Shown: positions 26,273-35,572 of the stretch, piece by piece
How the letters are laid out: each line of letters opens with the position of its first letter
Numbering within the stretch: the stretch's first letter is position 1
Assembly: GCA_003170295.1 (NCBI GenBank)
Contig: PNAJ01000160.1
Coordinates: 1 to 64,000 of the forward strand
Reading direction: 5' to 3'
DNA from: Bryobacterales bacterium
GTDB taxonomy: Bacteria; Acidobacteriota; Terriglobia; Bryobacterales; Bryobacteraceae
Length of the DNA stretch: 64,000 nt
Translations under genes and position numbers: made by a program
The notes under the pieces: model-generated
The model's input: the letters and a program-made list of their open reading frames with translations, nothing else
What the model was told of the DNA's origin: nothing
Database searches by the model: none

Positions 26273-26701
26273 TCAACGGAGAAGGCGGTTTCCGAGAACG
26301 ACCGCGACTACAGTTGCTAAGAACGTTCCCAGAATCGCAGCCACTACCTCATGGCCTTGGGACGAAAGGAACACCACTCCAATTATTCCGACTATGGCGA
26401 TTGCACCGCCAATGGCCATAGCTCGGTATTGATTCTTCTCCGAACGACCAGCGCGGTCCATCGCCCACTGAAAATGCCGTCGATCGATTTTGTCCACTTG
26501 ATCGATGATGGTTTTTGACAGATCGACGATCTGATCTGGCGACAGCCGGTCCCATGCCTGGGACGGAATGTTTTGAATGTTGACCTGCTGATTGAAGGTG
26601 AAAGGCGTTTTCGTATCGGGCGGCACCACCGGAGGAAGCAACTCGGCATCGGTGGGTTGCGAGAGATTTAACTTAGATTGCTTCTCTTCATCATCGGGCA
26701 T
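26273..26701 (-). CDS. Small membrane protein, unknown function
   Basis: Protein of 142 aa. The first 90 residues are soluble (LSPDQIVDLSKTIIDQVDKID), followed by two TM helices (AIGGAIAIVGIIGVVFL and VVAAILGTFLATVVAVVLG) joined by a short loop, and a basic end NRLLR. Start at ATG 26701, overlapping the upstream gene's stop by 11 bp, so the two are translationally coupled; an open frame upstream to 26761 lies inside the other gene. Base composition is lower in GC than the neighbours. I do not recognise the family. A two-helix membrane protein coupled to a small soluble partner could be a conflict module, but no motif proves it. Confidence 0.65.
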   Translation of the reverse strand: MPDDEEKQSKLNLSQPTDAELLPPVVPPDTKTPFTFNQQVNIQNIPSQAWDRLSPDQIVDLSKTIIDQVDKIDRRHFQWAMDRAGRSEKNQYRAMAIGGAIAIVGIIGVVFLSSQGHEVVAAILGTFLATVVAVVLGNRLLR

Positions 26702-27020
26702 AGTCAAGAGTAAGTTGCTGCCACATCTCACCCTCCAGTGCTTGCGTGGCCTTCGCCACATCAGCAGGGGTGTCTAGTTGGTGAATTTCCACGAAGTAAG
26801 CTCGGTCTGTCGCTCGGAAACGCGTGTTCCATCGAGGATGCCTAATGCGTACCTGGTTCGCGTACGAATCGAGCCACGTCAAAACCTTAATTCGATCCGT
26901 AGAGGGTACCCTTTTGGGAAGTTTTGCTTCGATACGCCAGCCCGTATCAGTCTTTAATACATTGTAAACAATATCTTTACTGTCTCCGGCCGTATACCGG
27001 TAAGCGTTGGCCCATGTCAC
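26691..27020 (-). CDS. Small soluble protein, unknown function
   Basis: Protein of 109 aa from a GTG start at 27020. Sequence is compact and charged (DIVYNVLKTDTGWRIEAKLP, ending ATQALEGEMWQQLTLDYAR) with no signal or TM segment. It overlaps the downstream membrane-protein gene by 11 bp. Lower GC than flanking genes suggests acquisition. Family not recognised. Confidence 0.55.
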   Translation of the reverse strand: MTWANAYRYTAGDSKDIVYNVLKTDTGWRIEAKLPKRVPSTDRIKVLTWLDSYANQVRIRHPRWNTRFRATDRAYFVEIHQLDTPADVAKATQALEGEMWQQLTLDYAR

Positions 27021-27367
27021 GAATACAGATTATCACAGTGTTCCTAGGTCTGACCGAGTGAAGTTCCTGCGCATCTGAAATTTTATCGCTCAACTTTCAT
27101 AGGTCTAGAGAGACGTGGTTTCCCAGCGTTTGAGACTTCACGCCCTTCCCGCACGACGCGTCACCGATCAGGGTGTCGGTTTGTTCGATCCGTTTTGCAA
27201 GTGGCCTCTCTCTATCGCCAGTTTCTCGCCCCGGCATTTCTCCCTAGCCTTTTTCGCAATAGTCTTGCGCTCCGTAGGCGTGAGAGACAAGGTCTTCGGC
27301 CAGGGCATGGCCCGTGCCCACGCCCCGCATCTAAAATCTGTGCCCACTGCGCTGCACAATCTAAGTG
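27021..27367. other. 347-bp intergenic stretch with a possible gene relic
   Basis: No convincing gene. A minus-strand frame at 27168-27308 could encode 46 residues with LTPTERKTIAKKAREKCRG, reminiscent of short Lys/Arg-rich proteins, but there is no clear ribosome-binding site. The stretch also holds the probable promoter of the GTG-start gene at 27020 and the 3' flank of the permease gene. Confidence 0.3.
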
Positions 27368-29791
27368 TCAGTCCCTCAATGCGCGGACTGGATCGATGCG
27401 CGTTGCGCGCCAGGCGGGGAGGAGGCATGCTGCCAGCGAGGCGATGGCCATTACCAGGAATGCTAATCCGAATGCCGCGGGGTCGCGCGGACTCACCTTA
27501 TAGAGCAGATCGCCCAGCAGACGAGTTAATCCCAGCGCTGCTGCGGCGCCGACGAGGATGCCGCCCGCGGTTAACGCGAAGCCGTGCGACATCACGAGGC
27601 GCAACAGATCCGATTGATCCGCGCCTAGCGCCATTCGAAGGCCGAGCTCGCGGGTGCTTTGGGACACCGAGTAGGACATCACGCCGTACAGGCCGATGGC
27701 TGCTAATACCACGGCCAATCCACCGAAGATGAAAAGTAAAATTACCGCGCCGCGTTCGGTCCAGGACATGCGGTCGACTTGTTCGCGCATGGTGATCACT
27801 TCGCTGGGGGCCAGATTTGCGTCTAACGCTTTCACTTCTCGGGTCAGGACTGCGGCCATCGTCTCCGGGCCTAGGGGCGTGCGGATTTCCAGATTTTGGC
27901 CTAGCTCGTTCTGGCGCATCGAGACGTAGAAGAACGGCTTGGGGGTTTCGATCAGACTTCGGTACTTGGAATTTTTCGCTACGCCGACGATTTGCATCCA
28001 GCGGTCCTTTACGCGAACGCGCTTGCCGACTGGGTTTTCACCGCGCCAGAACTGGGACGCCATGGCCTCATTCACGACGGCGACTAGTGGAGCCGCTTCA
28101 TTGTCGGCGATGGTAAACTCGCGGCCGGAAACCAAGGGGATTCCCATGGTGGCGAGATATCCGGGACCGACCTCATGGAAATCGACGGTGGGCTGCTCGC
28201 CGGGCACGGTTTCATAGCCTTCGACCATGACTGGAGACGAAGAGTAGCTACGATAGCTGAACGGAGTGCCGCGCGCGAACGCCGCCGATTCCACGCCGCC
28301 GGTAGATTGGACGCGCTGGAGCAGTGCGTCCTCAAAGGTCTTGATGCGCTGCGGATCGTATCCGGCCGATACCAGGTCGATTCCGGTGGTCAGCACGCCT
28401 TTCGTTGAAAAGCCCGTGTTGGTCTCCTGCATCGCTTGCAGACTCTTGAGGAGCAGGCCCGCGCCGACTAGAAGAACAAAGCTTAGCGACACTTGTACGA
28501 GGATCAGGCCGGAGCGGATCCACGCTTTTCCGCGGCCCCCGACTACGCTACCGGATTCGGATTTCATGGCCGAGGCAAGATCGATCCGGCTGGCTTGCAG
28601 TGCGGGTACCAGGCCGAACACGAGCGTCGACAAAAGGCAGACACCGGCGCTGAGGGCGAGTACGCGCCAATCGAGTTCGGCGGGGAGATTCACGATGACT
28701 CCGGGTCGCGACGGGTACATCAGCATGATTACGTTGCGGCACCAATTCGCCACGAAGAGGCCGCCGATAGCGGCTAGCGTCGACAGAATCAGACCTTCGG
28801 TGAGAAGCTGCTTCAACAGGCGGCCGCGGCCTGCGCCGAGAGAGAGGCGCACCGTCATTTCATGACGTCGCGCGAAGGACCGGACCAACAGCAGATTGCC
28901 GACATTCGCGCAGGCGATGAGAAGCACAAAGCTCGCGACTACGAGCGAGACCCGGAGCGTGGGAAGCAGAGTGCCCGCGCCGTTGAAAGGCGTCTGCCAT
29001 AAGGGGTAAAGTTTGATATCGCGGGCGCGATTGGTTGCCGGATAATCGTTTTCGAGCCTCTTGGCAACGGCCGAGATCTCGGCTTGCGCCTGTGCGATGG
29101 TGACGCCGGGTTTGAGTTTTGCGAAGCCTTCAATCCAGCGGGCACCGCGATTTTCCAGCTTGTATCCGCCGGCGTCGAATACTTCCTCCATGGACGCAGG
29201 GACCCAGAATGCAAACGCGTAACCCACGAAGGTCCCGTAAAATCCTTCGGGTGCGACGCCGACGATGGTGTGCTGGACGCCGTTGAGCATTTGCGTTTTG
29301 CCGATGATGGCGGGATCGCTCGAATAGCGCTGCTTCCAGGTCAGATAGGCGATCACGGTCACTGGATGGGCGTTGCGTCCGGAGTCTTCACCCGGCTGGA
29401 AGGCGCGACCCATGACAGGATGGACTCCCAGTGCGTCGAAATAATTGGCCGATACTACGCTGCCGGTGGCGCGCTCGGCGCGATCGCCGATACTGAGCGT
29501 GGTACCCATGATGCGGTCGGCGATGAAGGCGTCGATGAGCGTGCAGTTCTTCTGAAAATCCTGGAAGTCAGGCCAGGAAACGTTGGTGCGCGTGCCGCGA
29601 TCCATTCCGGAGACGGCGACCAGACGGTCCTGCGCAGCGACCAGGGGGAACGGACGCAGCAGGATTCCTTCGATCCAACTGAAGACGGAGGTGGTCGCGC
29701 CGATCCCGAGGGTCAGGCAGAGGATCGCCAGGATCGTGAAGCCCGGGCTACGCCGGAGCATGCGGATGCCGAAGATCAGGTCTTGGAGCAT
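27368..29791 (-). CDS. ADOP-type (acidobacterial duplicated orphan) FtsX/MacB-like permease
   Basis: Inner-membrane permease of 807 aa. It starts with the FtsX-type leader MLQDLIFGIRMLRRSPGFT and TM1, followed by a periplasmic MacB-like domain, a TM set near residues 275-430 (RSFARRHEMTVRLSLGAGRGR loop), a second periplasmic domain, and a last TM set (STRELGLRMALGADQSDLLRL). The duplicated layout without a linked ATPase gene defines the ADOP family. Role is presumed export or signalling, unknown in detail. No ABC ATPase gene is nearby. It is divergent from the broken methyltransferase and resembles the second permease at 31318. Confidence 0.9.
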   Translation of the reverse strand: MLQDLIFGIRMLRRSPGFTILAILCLTLGIGATTSVFSWIEGILLRPFPLVAAQDRLVAVSGMDRGTRTNVSWPDFQDFQKNCTLIDAFIADRIMGTTLSIGDRAERATGSVVSANYFDALGVHPVMGRAFQPGEDSGRNAHPVTVIAYLTWKQRYSSDPAIIGKTQMLNGVQHTIVGVAPEGFYGTFVGYAFAFWVPASMEEVFDAGGYKLENRGARWIEGFAKLKPGVTIAQAQAEISAVAKRLENDYPATNRARDIKLYPLWQTPFNGAGTLLPTLRVSLVVASFVLLIACANVGNLLLVRSFARRHEMTVRLSLGAGRGRLLKQLLTEGLILSTLAAIGGLFVANWCRNVIMLMYPSRPGVIVNLPAELDWRVLALSAGVCLLSTLVFGLVPALQASRIDLASAMKSESGSVVGGRGKAWIRSGLILVQVSLSFVLLVGAGLLLKSLQAMQETNTGFSTKGVLTTGIDLVSAGYDPQRIKTFEDALLQRVQSTGGVESAAFARGTPFSYRSYSSSPVMVEGYETVPGEQPTVDFHEVGPGYLATMGIPLVSGREFTIADNEAAPLVAVVNEAMASQFWRGENPVGKRVRVKDRWMQIVGVAKNSKYRSLIETPKPFFYVSMRQNELGQNLEIRTPLGPETMAAVLTREVKALDANLAPSEVITMREQVDRMSWTERGAVILLFIFGGLAVVLAAIGLYGVMSYSVSQSTRELGLRMALGADQSDLLRLVMSHGFALTAGGILVGAAAALGLTRLLGDLLYKVSPRDPAAFGLAFLVMAIASLAACLLPAWRATRIDPVRALRD

Positions 29792-29898
29792 ATTGTGGTG
29801 ACAGACGGGCCAACATTGGAATGGTTAGACCGTTAGTGCTGCGAATCTCCTTTGAGCATTATCCCTAAAAGCCGGGGATGCAGTATGATGGCCGCGTC

Positions 29899-31281
29899 AT
29901 GAGCGCCTACAATCAAATTCGTTATATTAACTCGCCCTATGCGCAGACGCATCCGAGCCGGTTGTTCGTGATGGGACGGCTGGCGGGGCTCGATCCGCCG
30001 GCGGTGGAGCGATGCCGGGTGCTCGAAATAGGGGCGAGCGAAGGGGAGAATCTCGTCGGGATGGCGATGGTGCTGCCGTCGGCCGAGTTTGTGGGGATCG
30101 AGCTGGCGGAGGTTCCAGTTGCGCCGGGGGCAGAAGACGATTTCGGATCTGGGGCTTGGCAATGTCCGGCTGCGGCAGATGAATGTTCTCGAAGTCGACG
30201 AGGGGTTCGGGGAGTTCGATTACATCATCGCGCACGGATTGTATTCATGGACGCCGGTGGCGGTGCGCGATAAGATACTTGCCATCGCCAGGGCGCACAC
30301 GCACCGGCAAGGCGTCGCGTTCGTGAGCTACAACACGATGCCGGGCGGGCATGTGCGAACAATGGTGCGGGAGATGATGCTCCATCACATCGGGGGCGCG
30401 GAGGATCCGGCGATCCACCTCGAGAAGGCGCGAGAATTGCTGCGGCTGATCGCGATGGGGCGGCCGGAGCCCGATACCCTGGAGGCGGCGGTGGCCACGT
30501 ATGCAGTCGAGCTGCTGGAGCGGACCGACAGCGCGCTCTATCACGACGATCTGTGCGACATTTACGAGCCGGTCTATTTTCACGAATTCGCGGCGCATGC
30601 GGCGGGGCACGATTTGCAGTACCTGGGTGAGGCGAATCCGCAGGAGGCGTAGCCGCGCAATATTGCTCCGGAGGCGATTGCGCGGGTGCGCGAAATGGCG
30701 GCCGGAGATCGCATCGCCGAAGAGCAGTATTTCGATTTTGCGCGAACACGGCGTTTCCGGCAGACGCTGTTGTGTCATGCCGGAAATACGTTGCGTGAGG
30801 GAAGCGCGGCGGGGTGTAGCGCGGCGAGCTCCGCTCAAGAGAAGGAAGACGGAGTGTTCGTCGGTGCGTCGGGGACGCGGATGACGACGAAGCATCCGGC
30901 GCCGGTTCAGTATTTGCGACGCTTGATGGGCTTGTGGCCGCGCTCGGAAACAGTAACGGCAGAGGATGCGGGGCTGGCTCGGGAACTGCACCGGGTTGGG
31001 ATGATCGAGCTGCACGGGTTTGAAGGGGTCGCGCGGCTGGCGGGCGAGCGGCCGAGGGCGAGCCGGTTTGCGCGGTATCAGGCGGGGCGGGGGGGATGCG
31101 CGGGTGACCACGCTGGGGCATCGCACGATAGAACTGGCGGATGAGGCGGCGCGGAAACTAATCACGCTGCTCGAAGGGAGCCGCGATCGCGCGGAGTTGG
31201 CTAGGGAGATGGATTGTTCTATAGAGTTGCCTCGACGGGGCGCTGGAGGGGTTGGGGCGGCGTGAGCTGCTCACGGAGTAG
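29899..31281 (+). pseudogene. Broken methyltransferase with 'regulatory domain' (PKMT type)
   Basis: An intact homologue would be about 460 aa. Frame 1 from ATG 29899 gives SAYNQIRYINSPYAQTHPSR and motif I VLEIGASEGEN; a one-base insertion near 30113 shifts to the frame carrying QLRRGQKTISDLGLGNVRL and YIIAHGLYSWTP. A TAG at 30650-30652 interrupts that frame, which then continues with IARVREMAAGDRIAEEQYF and RRFRQTLLCH. A G-run near 31087-31095 shifts the frame again, giving VTTLGHRTIELADEAARKLI, and a fourth shift near 31229 restores LDGALEGLGRRELLTE and the natural stop. Four lesions make a functional product unlikely, unless some are sequencing errors in homopolymers. Confidence 0.85.
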
Positions 31282-31317
31282 CCAGTAGCCAGTAGTCGGC
31301 TATGATGTTGCTTATTG

Positions 31318-33759
31318 ATGGAAGCGCTGTTGTTGGATTTGAAGTTCGGTGCGCGGATACTGCTGCGGTCGCCTGCCATGACGCTCGCGGTGATTGTGGC
31401 GCTGGCTCTGGGGATCGGGGCCAATTCGGCGATGTTCAGCGTGGTGGACGCACTGCTGCTGAATCCTCTGAGATATCGCGATCCGGCGTCGCTCGCGATC
31501 GTGTGGGATAAAGACCCGCAGGCCGTGACTTGGAGCGCTTCGCCGGCAAATTTTATCGATTGGCGGAAGCAGTCGAAATCGATCGAGGAGTTCGCAGGGT
31601 GGACTCCGACGTCCTATGTTAGGACCGGCGTCGACCGGCCGGAACAGTTTTCCGGAGCGGCGGTAACGGCGAATTTCTTCCACTTGCTGGGCGTAAAACC
31701 GGCGCTGGGCCGCACGTTTCTTCCGGAGGAGGACGGCATCGAGGTTCCGGGGGCAGCGAGAAAGGTCGCGGTGATCAGCGATCGGATGTGGCGCGAGAAT
31801 CTGGGTGCGGATCCGAACGTGCTGGGTCTGCAACTGAAGCTGAATTCGGCATTGTATACGATTATTGGCGTGATGCCGCCTACGTTTCAATTTATTTCCC
31901 GGCCGCACCAGATATGGACTCCGGCGTCGTTGAATAAGCAGAATCGCGATTTTCATTCGCTTACGGTTGTCGCGCGATTGGCGAAGGGTGTTACGCGCGC
32001 GGGTGCTTCGGCGGAGATGGCGGGAATCGCGGGCGCGCTGGCGGAGGCTTATCCGAAGAGCAACAAGGGCTGGACGGTCGAGGTGGACGATTTTCAGGAG
32101 TGGCTGATCAATCGAAGCTTCAAAACGCGGCTACTGTTGCTGTTCGCAGCGGTGGGACTGGTGCTGCTGATTGCGTGTACGAACGTGGCGAGTCTGCTGC
32201 TGGCTCGATCGTCGGGGAGGAGCCGCGAGATTGCGGTGCGGTTGTCGTTGGGTGCGACGAGTGGCCGCGTGGTGCGTCAACTCTTGACGGAGAGCGTACT
32301 GCTATCGGTGATGGGCGGAGCGATGGGGCTGCTGCTCGCGTGGCAGTTGATTCTCCTGGCGCCGAAGTTCGTGCCTCCGAACGCGATTCCTGCGGCTGCG
32401 CCGATCGAGTTGAACATCGCGGTGGTGCTGTTTACGCTGGCGATCAGCATCGCGACGGGAGTGTTGTTCGGGCTCGCGCCGGCCTTGGCGGCGACCAAGC
32501 CGGATGTGCAGGAGACGCTGAAAGATTCTGCGAGAGGGACGACGGGAGGCCGCGGACGGCAGAGGTTCCGGCAGGCGATGGTGGCGGTGGAGGTCGCAGT
32601 GGCGCTGATGCTGGTGGCGAGCGCAGTGTTGATGATCGAGAGCCTGCGAACGTTGACGAGCACGGAGTTGGGGTTTAATCCGAAGAACGCGATGTCGCTG
32701 CGCTTGTTTCTTCCCGTGGCGAAATACGACGCAGTGCGCGCGCTCCAATTTCACCGGCAGGCTCTGCTACGCCTGGCGGGGCTGCCGGGTGTGAAGAGCG
32801 TGGCGCTGGGCACCAATTTGCCGCTTCAGAAAACATTGATGGGTGCGCCGTTCGATTTGGAAACGGAGTCGGCTCCGAGGGAGCAGGCGGAGAGGCCGGA
32901 CGTGAACTACATCACGGTGAGTCCGGCGTATTTTAGCGCGCTCGGGATCATGGTGAAGCGCGGGCGAGCATTCGAGGAGTCGGACAACGAAACCGCTCCG
33001 CCCGTGGCGATTGTGAACCAGGCGTTCGCGGATCGATATTCTCGCGGCGAGAATGTGGTGGGAAAACACATTCTGTTGGACCGGCCGAAGCTGCCGAGCG
33101 GGTTTGAGGATACGATTCACCCAGAGATCGTGGGGATTGTCGCGAATGTGAAGACGTCCGATCTGGCGGCTGCGGGCGATCCGATTCTTTATGTACCGCA
33201 TGCGCAGAATGTGTGGTCTCCGGCGGTGTATTTCACCATGCGATCGCAAATGGATCTTACAGGGTTGACGGCGGCGATCCGGCGGGAGTTGGCGACGCTC
33301 GACCCGGAGCAGCCGATCAGCCAGGTAGGATCGCTGGAACAGACGCTGGTGACGCGGTCGGCTGAGCCGAGGTTTCAGACGCAGTTGATGGGCGCGTTCG
33401 CGGCGCTGGCGCTGGTGCTGGCGGTGGTGGGGATTTACGGCGTGAACGCGTACGCGGTGTCGCAAAGACGGCATGAGATCGGCGTGAGGATGGCGCTGGG
33501 CGCTACGCCGGCGATCGTGCTGCGGGAGATGATCGGGCAAGGGATGAAGCTAACGGCGGCCGGGATCGCGATCGGGATTGGCGGGGCGCTGGCGATCGCG
33601 TCCTTGCTGAAGAGTGTGCTGGTGGGCGTGAGTGCGACCGATCCGGTGACGCTGGGCGGAGTGGCGCTGACGATCGCGATGGTGGCGGCGCTGGCTTGCT
33701 ATGTTCCCGCGAAGAGGGCGACGCGGATCGATCCGGCGATTGCGCTGCGGGGGGAGTGA
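31318..33759 (+). CDS. ADOP-type FtsX/MacB-like permease
   Basis: Inner-membrane permease of 813 aa, same architecture as the gene at 27368: N-terminal LLLDLKFGARILLRSPAMTLA, TM1, MacB-like periplasmic domain, middle TM bundle with LLARSSGRSREIAVRLSLGA, second periplasmic domain, C-terminal TM bundle with RRHEIGVRMALGATPAIVL and the typical ending PAKRATRIDPAIALRGE. ATG at 31318 preferred over a TTG one codon upstream. The upstream leader carries short repeats of TAGCCAG. Its last 150 bp are duplicated exactly at 34105-34257. No ATPase partner gene nearby. Confidence 0.9.
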   Translation: MEALLLDLKFGARILLRSPAMTLAVIVALALGIGANSAMFSVVDALLLNPLRYRDPASLAIVWDKDPQAVTWSASPANFIDWRKQSKSIEEFAGWTPTSYVRTGVDRPEQFSGAAVTANFFHLLGVKPALGRTFLPEEDGIEVPGAARKVAVISDRMWRENLGADPNVLGLQLKLNSALYTIIGVMPPTFQFISRPHQIWTPASLNKQNRDFHSLTVVARLAKGVTRAGASAEMAGIAGALAEAYPKSNKGWTVEVDDFQEWLINRSFKTRLLLLFAAVGLVLLIACTNVASLLLARSSGRSREIAVRLSLGATSGRVVRQLLTESVLLSVMGGAMGLLLAWQLILLAPKFVPPNAIPAAAPIELNIAVVLFTLAISIATGVLFGLAPALAATKPDVQETLKDSARGTTGGRGRQRFRQAMVAVEVAVALMLVASAVLMIESLRTLTSTELGFNPKNAMSLRLFLPVAKYDAVRALQFHRQALLRLAGLPGVKSVALGTNLPLQKTLMGAPFDLETESAPREQAERPDVNYITVSPAYFSALGIMVKRGRAFEESDNETAPPVAIVNQAFADRYSRGENVVGKHILLDRPKLPSGFEDTIHPEIVGIVANVKTSDLAAAGDPILYVPHAQNVWSPAVYFTMRSQMDLTGLTAAIRRELATLDPEQPISQVGSLEQTLVTRSAEPRFQTQLMGAFAALALVLAVVGIYGVNAYAVSQRRHEIGVRMALGATPAIVLREMIGQGMKLTAAGIAIGIGGALAIASLLKSVLVGVSATDPVTLGGVALTIAMVAALACYVPAKRATRIDPAIALRGE

Positions 33760-33761
33760 GG
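33609..33761. repeat. 153-bp direct repeat, copy 1 (3' end of the ADOP gene)
   Basis: Covers the last 50 codons, stop and two bases after the ADOP permease gene. By reading base by base it is identical to copy 2 at 34105-34257. The two copies flank the inverted-repeat element at 33773-34091. Confidence 0.9.
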
Positions 33762-33772
33762 AAGAAGGAAGC

Positions 33773-34091
33773 CAGCCTGACGTGACTCCTTCCCGATTCG
33801 CGCGAAACAAGCAGACTGCTCTGCCCCCTTCGTCATTTTCGGCCTTTTGCTCCGTCTTTAGGTGCCAGATCGTAATATCCTGTTTGGGAACCGTCCCGGA
33901 AGGGCAGACCATCACGGAGATCCGCAGCCACACTCCCGTTTCAACGCTGAATTTGCGGCTGGATGATAGGAAAAACCTGTAGGATTGTGTTTGCCGAGCT
34001 TGGTGAAGCATCGCCGATAAGCCGAAAACGGCGAAAGGGACAGAGCAGTCTGCTGGTTTCGTACAATTAAGCAAGGAGTCGCGTCAGGCTG
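33773..34091. mobile_element. 319-bp MITE-like element with long imperfect terminal inverted repeats
   Basis: The ends are CAGCCTGACG at 33773 and its inverse CGTCAGGCTG at 34082-34091. Inverted similarity extends about 60 bp inward, including AGCAGACTGCTCTG on the left and its inverse CAGAGCAGTCTGCT on the right. There is no coding capacity. The sequence differs in character from the flanking high-GC permease gene. Direct repeats of 153 bp flank it at 11 and 13 bp distance, far longer than a normal target duplication. Class unknown; a transposase would have to act in trans. Confidence 0.65.
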
Positions 34092-34104
34092 TCCCTGTGG
34101 CCCC

Positions 34105-34257
34105 GAAGAGTGTGCTGGTGGGCGTGAGTGCGACCGATCCGGTGACGCTGGGCGGAGTGGCGCTGACGATCGCGATGGTGGCGGCGCTGGCTTGCTATGT
34201 TCCCGCGAAGAGGGCGACGCGGATCGATCCGGCGATTGCGCTGCGGGGGGAGTGAGG
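34105..34257. repeat. 153-bp direct repeat, copy 2 (isolated ADOP 3' end)
   Basis: Exact copy of 33609-33761. It encodes only the last TM region and the ending ATRIDPAIALRGE followed by a stop, with no start, so it is a non-functional gene tail. The lack of any substitution implies a recent event or gene conversion, or an assembly artefact. Confidence 0.9.
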
Positions 34258-34303
34258 CAGATGTAGCCAGTGGCCAGACGGACATGGAAGGCGTGAACGA
34301 TTA

Positions 34304-35182
34304 TTATTCCTTGCGGCGCGGTGAGTGCCCGTCATTTGAGGCGCGCGCATCCTTGGCGACATGTGCTCTCCCGGTTTCATCCACGTCGAAGCTAAGCTCA
34401 TTACTAACGAGCGGGCGCGTCTCGTGAACGCCGCCACCGTAGCCTGCCAGAAACTCATATTCGCCGGGCGAGAGTTCGAAGCGCAGAGGTATCTGAATCG
34501 TTCCCCCAGGATCGAGGGTCACGCGCCTCGAGACGGCAGCTCCGGCTACTACGAATAGCTTGACGGTCCGTCCCTTTCCGTTCACAAGGCACGATCCTCC
34601 CCCGGGATACTCGTTCAGGAGATCGACATTGGTCCGGGTAAGAGCGGCATATGAGGGGCCGTCGCTGGGATCCCACGGGCATTCCAGTCCTTGCTTCTTG
34701 GACAACAGCGTGAGGCCAAGCAGGCTCAGGTCGATCTCGCGACTGGTGTGATCGTCGTTGCGCAGTTCCAAGATCAGCTCATCTCTACCGTCTGGCGGGA
34801 AGCTTGCCTGGACGCTCAGGCTTAAGCGCTGCACACTCGGGGGCGTTGCACGGTGCGATCCATCTGCTTCTTTAGCGGGTCCTAAGACCTGAGCGGGTCC
34901 TAAGACCTGGAGCTTCGTGATTAGAGCGTCACCCGGATTCATCGGCTGGTAGACTTCCTTCACGTCGATCAATACGGCTTGATTCTGGAAGGAGCGGAGG
35001 GACTCCTTCACCTTCTCCGAGATCTCCATGAGGTAAATACCGCTGTAGAGGTGGCATGAGCCCCACCGGTCGAAGATTACGACACCGTTGTACTTCCCAG
35101 GCCCCCTAATTCCGCCGAAAGCGATAGCGATGACCAGAAACAAGAGCAATACAGCGGCCTTCGGTGCTTTTCGAAGAGTCAT
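34304..35182 (-). CDS. Membrane-anchored or secreted protein of unknown function
   Basis: Protein of 292 aa. A hydrophobic N-terminus (AAVLLLFLVIAIAFGGI) is a signal anchor or signal peptide. The body is predicted beta-rich with SLSVQASFPPDGRDELILEL and PLRFELSPGEYEFLAGYGGG, an Ig-like or intermolecular-binding pattern. An 18-bp direct tandem repeat at 34874-34909 (AGCGGGTCCTAAGACCTG twice) encodes the doubled peptide VLGPAQ-VLGPAK, a recent in-frame slippage. Family not recognised. Confidence 0.65.
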   Translation of the reverse strand: MTLRKAPKAAVLLLFLVIAIAFGGIRGPGKYNGVVIFDRWGSCHLYSGIYLMEISEKVKESLRSFQNQAVLIDVKEVYQPMNPGDALITKLQVLGPAQVLGPAKEADGSHRATPPSVQRLSLSVQASFPPDGRDELILELRNDDHTSREIDLSLLGLTLLSKKQGLECPWDPSDGPSYAALTRTNVDLLNEYPGGGSCLVNGKGRTVKLFVVAGAAVSRRVTLDPGGTIQIPLRFELSPGEYEFLAGYGGGVHETRPLVSNELSFDVDETGRAHVAKDARASNDGHSPRRKE

Positions 35183-35194
35183 CGGCTCGATGAT

Positions 35195-35440
35195 CTATTG
35201 CCCCGCACTGGCGATCGGATTATCGCGGTAGTGGAGCGGAGGTTTTTGGAATCCGGCCGCGCGAAGTTCACTCGCGAGGAGCGCGGAGCTCTTGGTTTCC
35301 TTATAGCCGCCCTCGGCGAATTCCCAGATGCGGCGGAGCGTGCGTATCGACGTCGTCGCGGGTGGAAGAGTGGTCGGCGGCGGAGAGAATTGCGATGGAG
35401 AAAAGAACGAGACCAAAAGGGCGCATCGTGAGTCGATCAT
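35195..35440 (-). pseudogene. Truncated M20-type amidohydrolase remnant
   Basis: The 81-codon frame begins with a hydrophobic leader and then reads IRTLRRIWEFAEGGYKETKS and SALLASELRAAGF. This is the start of the catalytic domain of M20/M20D amidohydrolases (IW.FAE.GYQE.KSS..L...L...GF). After that the frame diverges into HYRDNPIASAGQ and stops, so about 80 percent of the enzyme, including the metal site, is missing. The 5' end of the remnant lies just before the tRNA gene. Confidence 0.6.
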
Positions 35441-35460
35441 AGTATGATGAAGAAGAATAC

Positions 35461-35534
35461 TGGGAGATCGTCTAATGGTAAGACTGCAGCCTCTGGAGCT
35501 GCGTATCGGGGTTCGAGTCCCTGTCTCCCAGCCA
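35461..35534 (+). tRNA. tRNA-Gln (anticodon CTG)
   Basis: 74 nt including an encoded CCA. Acceptor TGGGAGA pairs with TCTCCCA; D stem GTCT/AGAC; anticodon stem GCAGC/GCTGC around the loop CTCTGGA, whose bases 34-36 are CTG, reading CAG codons; T arm CGGGG-TTCGAGT-CCCTG. All stems are intact. Single isolated tRNA; such genes are frequent integration sites, but no integrase is seen here. Confidence 0.95.
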
Positions 35535-35572
35535 CAGCTTCCCAGCGTATTTCTCTCACGGAGCGATTTTCA

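Noticed and set aside
27168-27308. 46-codon minus-strand frame with a Lys/Arg-rich peptide
   Set aside because: Too short, no clear start signal, similarity only in composition; recorded inside the intergenic entry.
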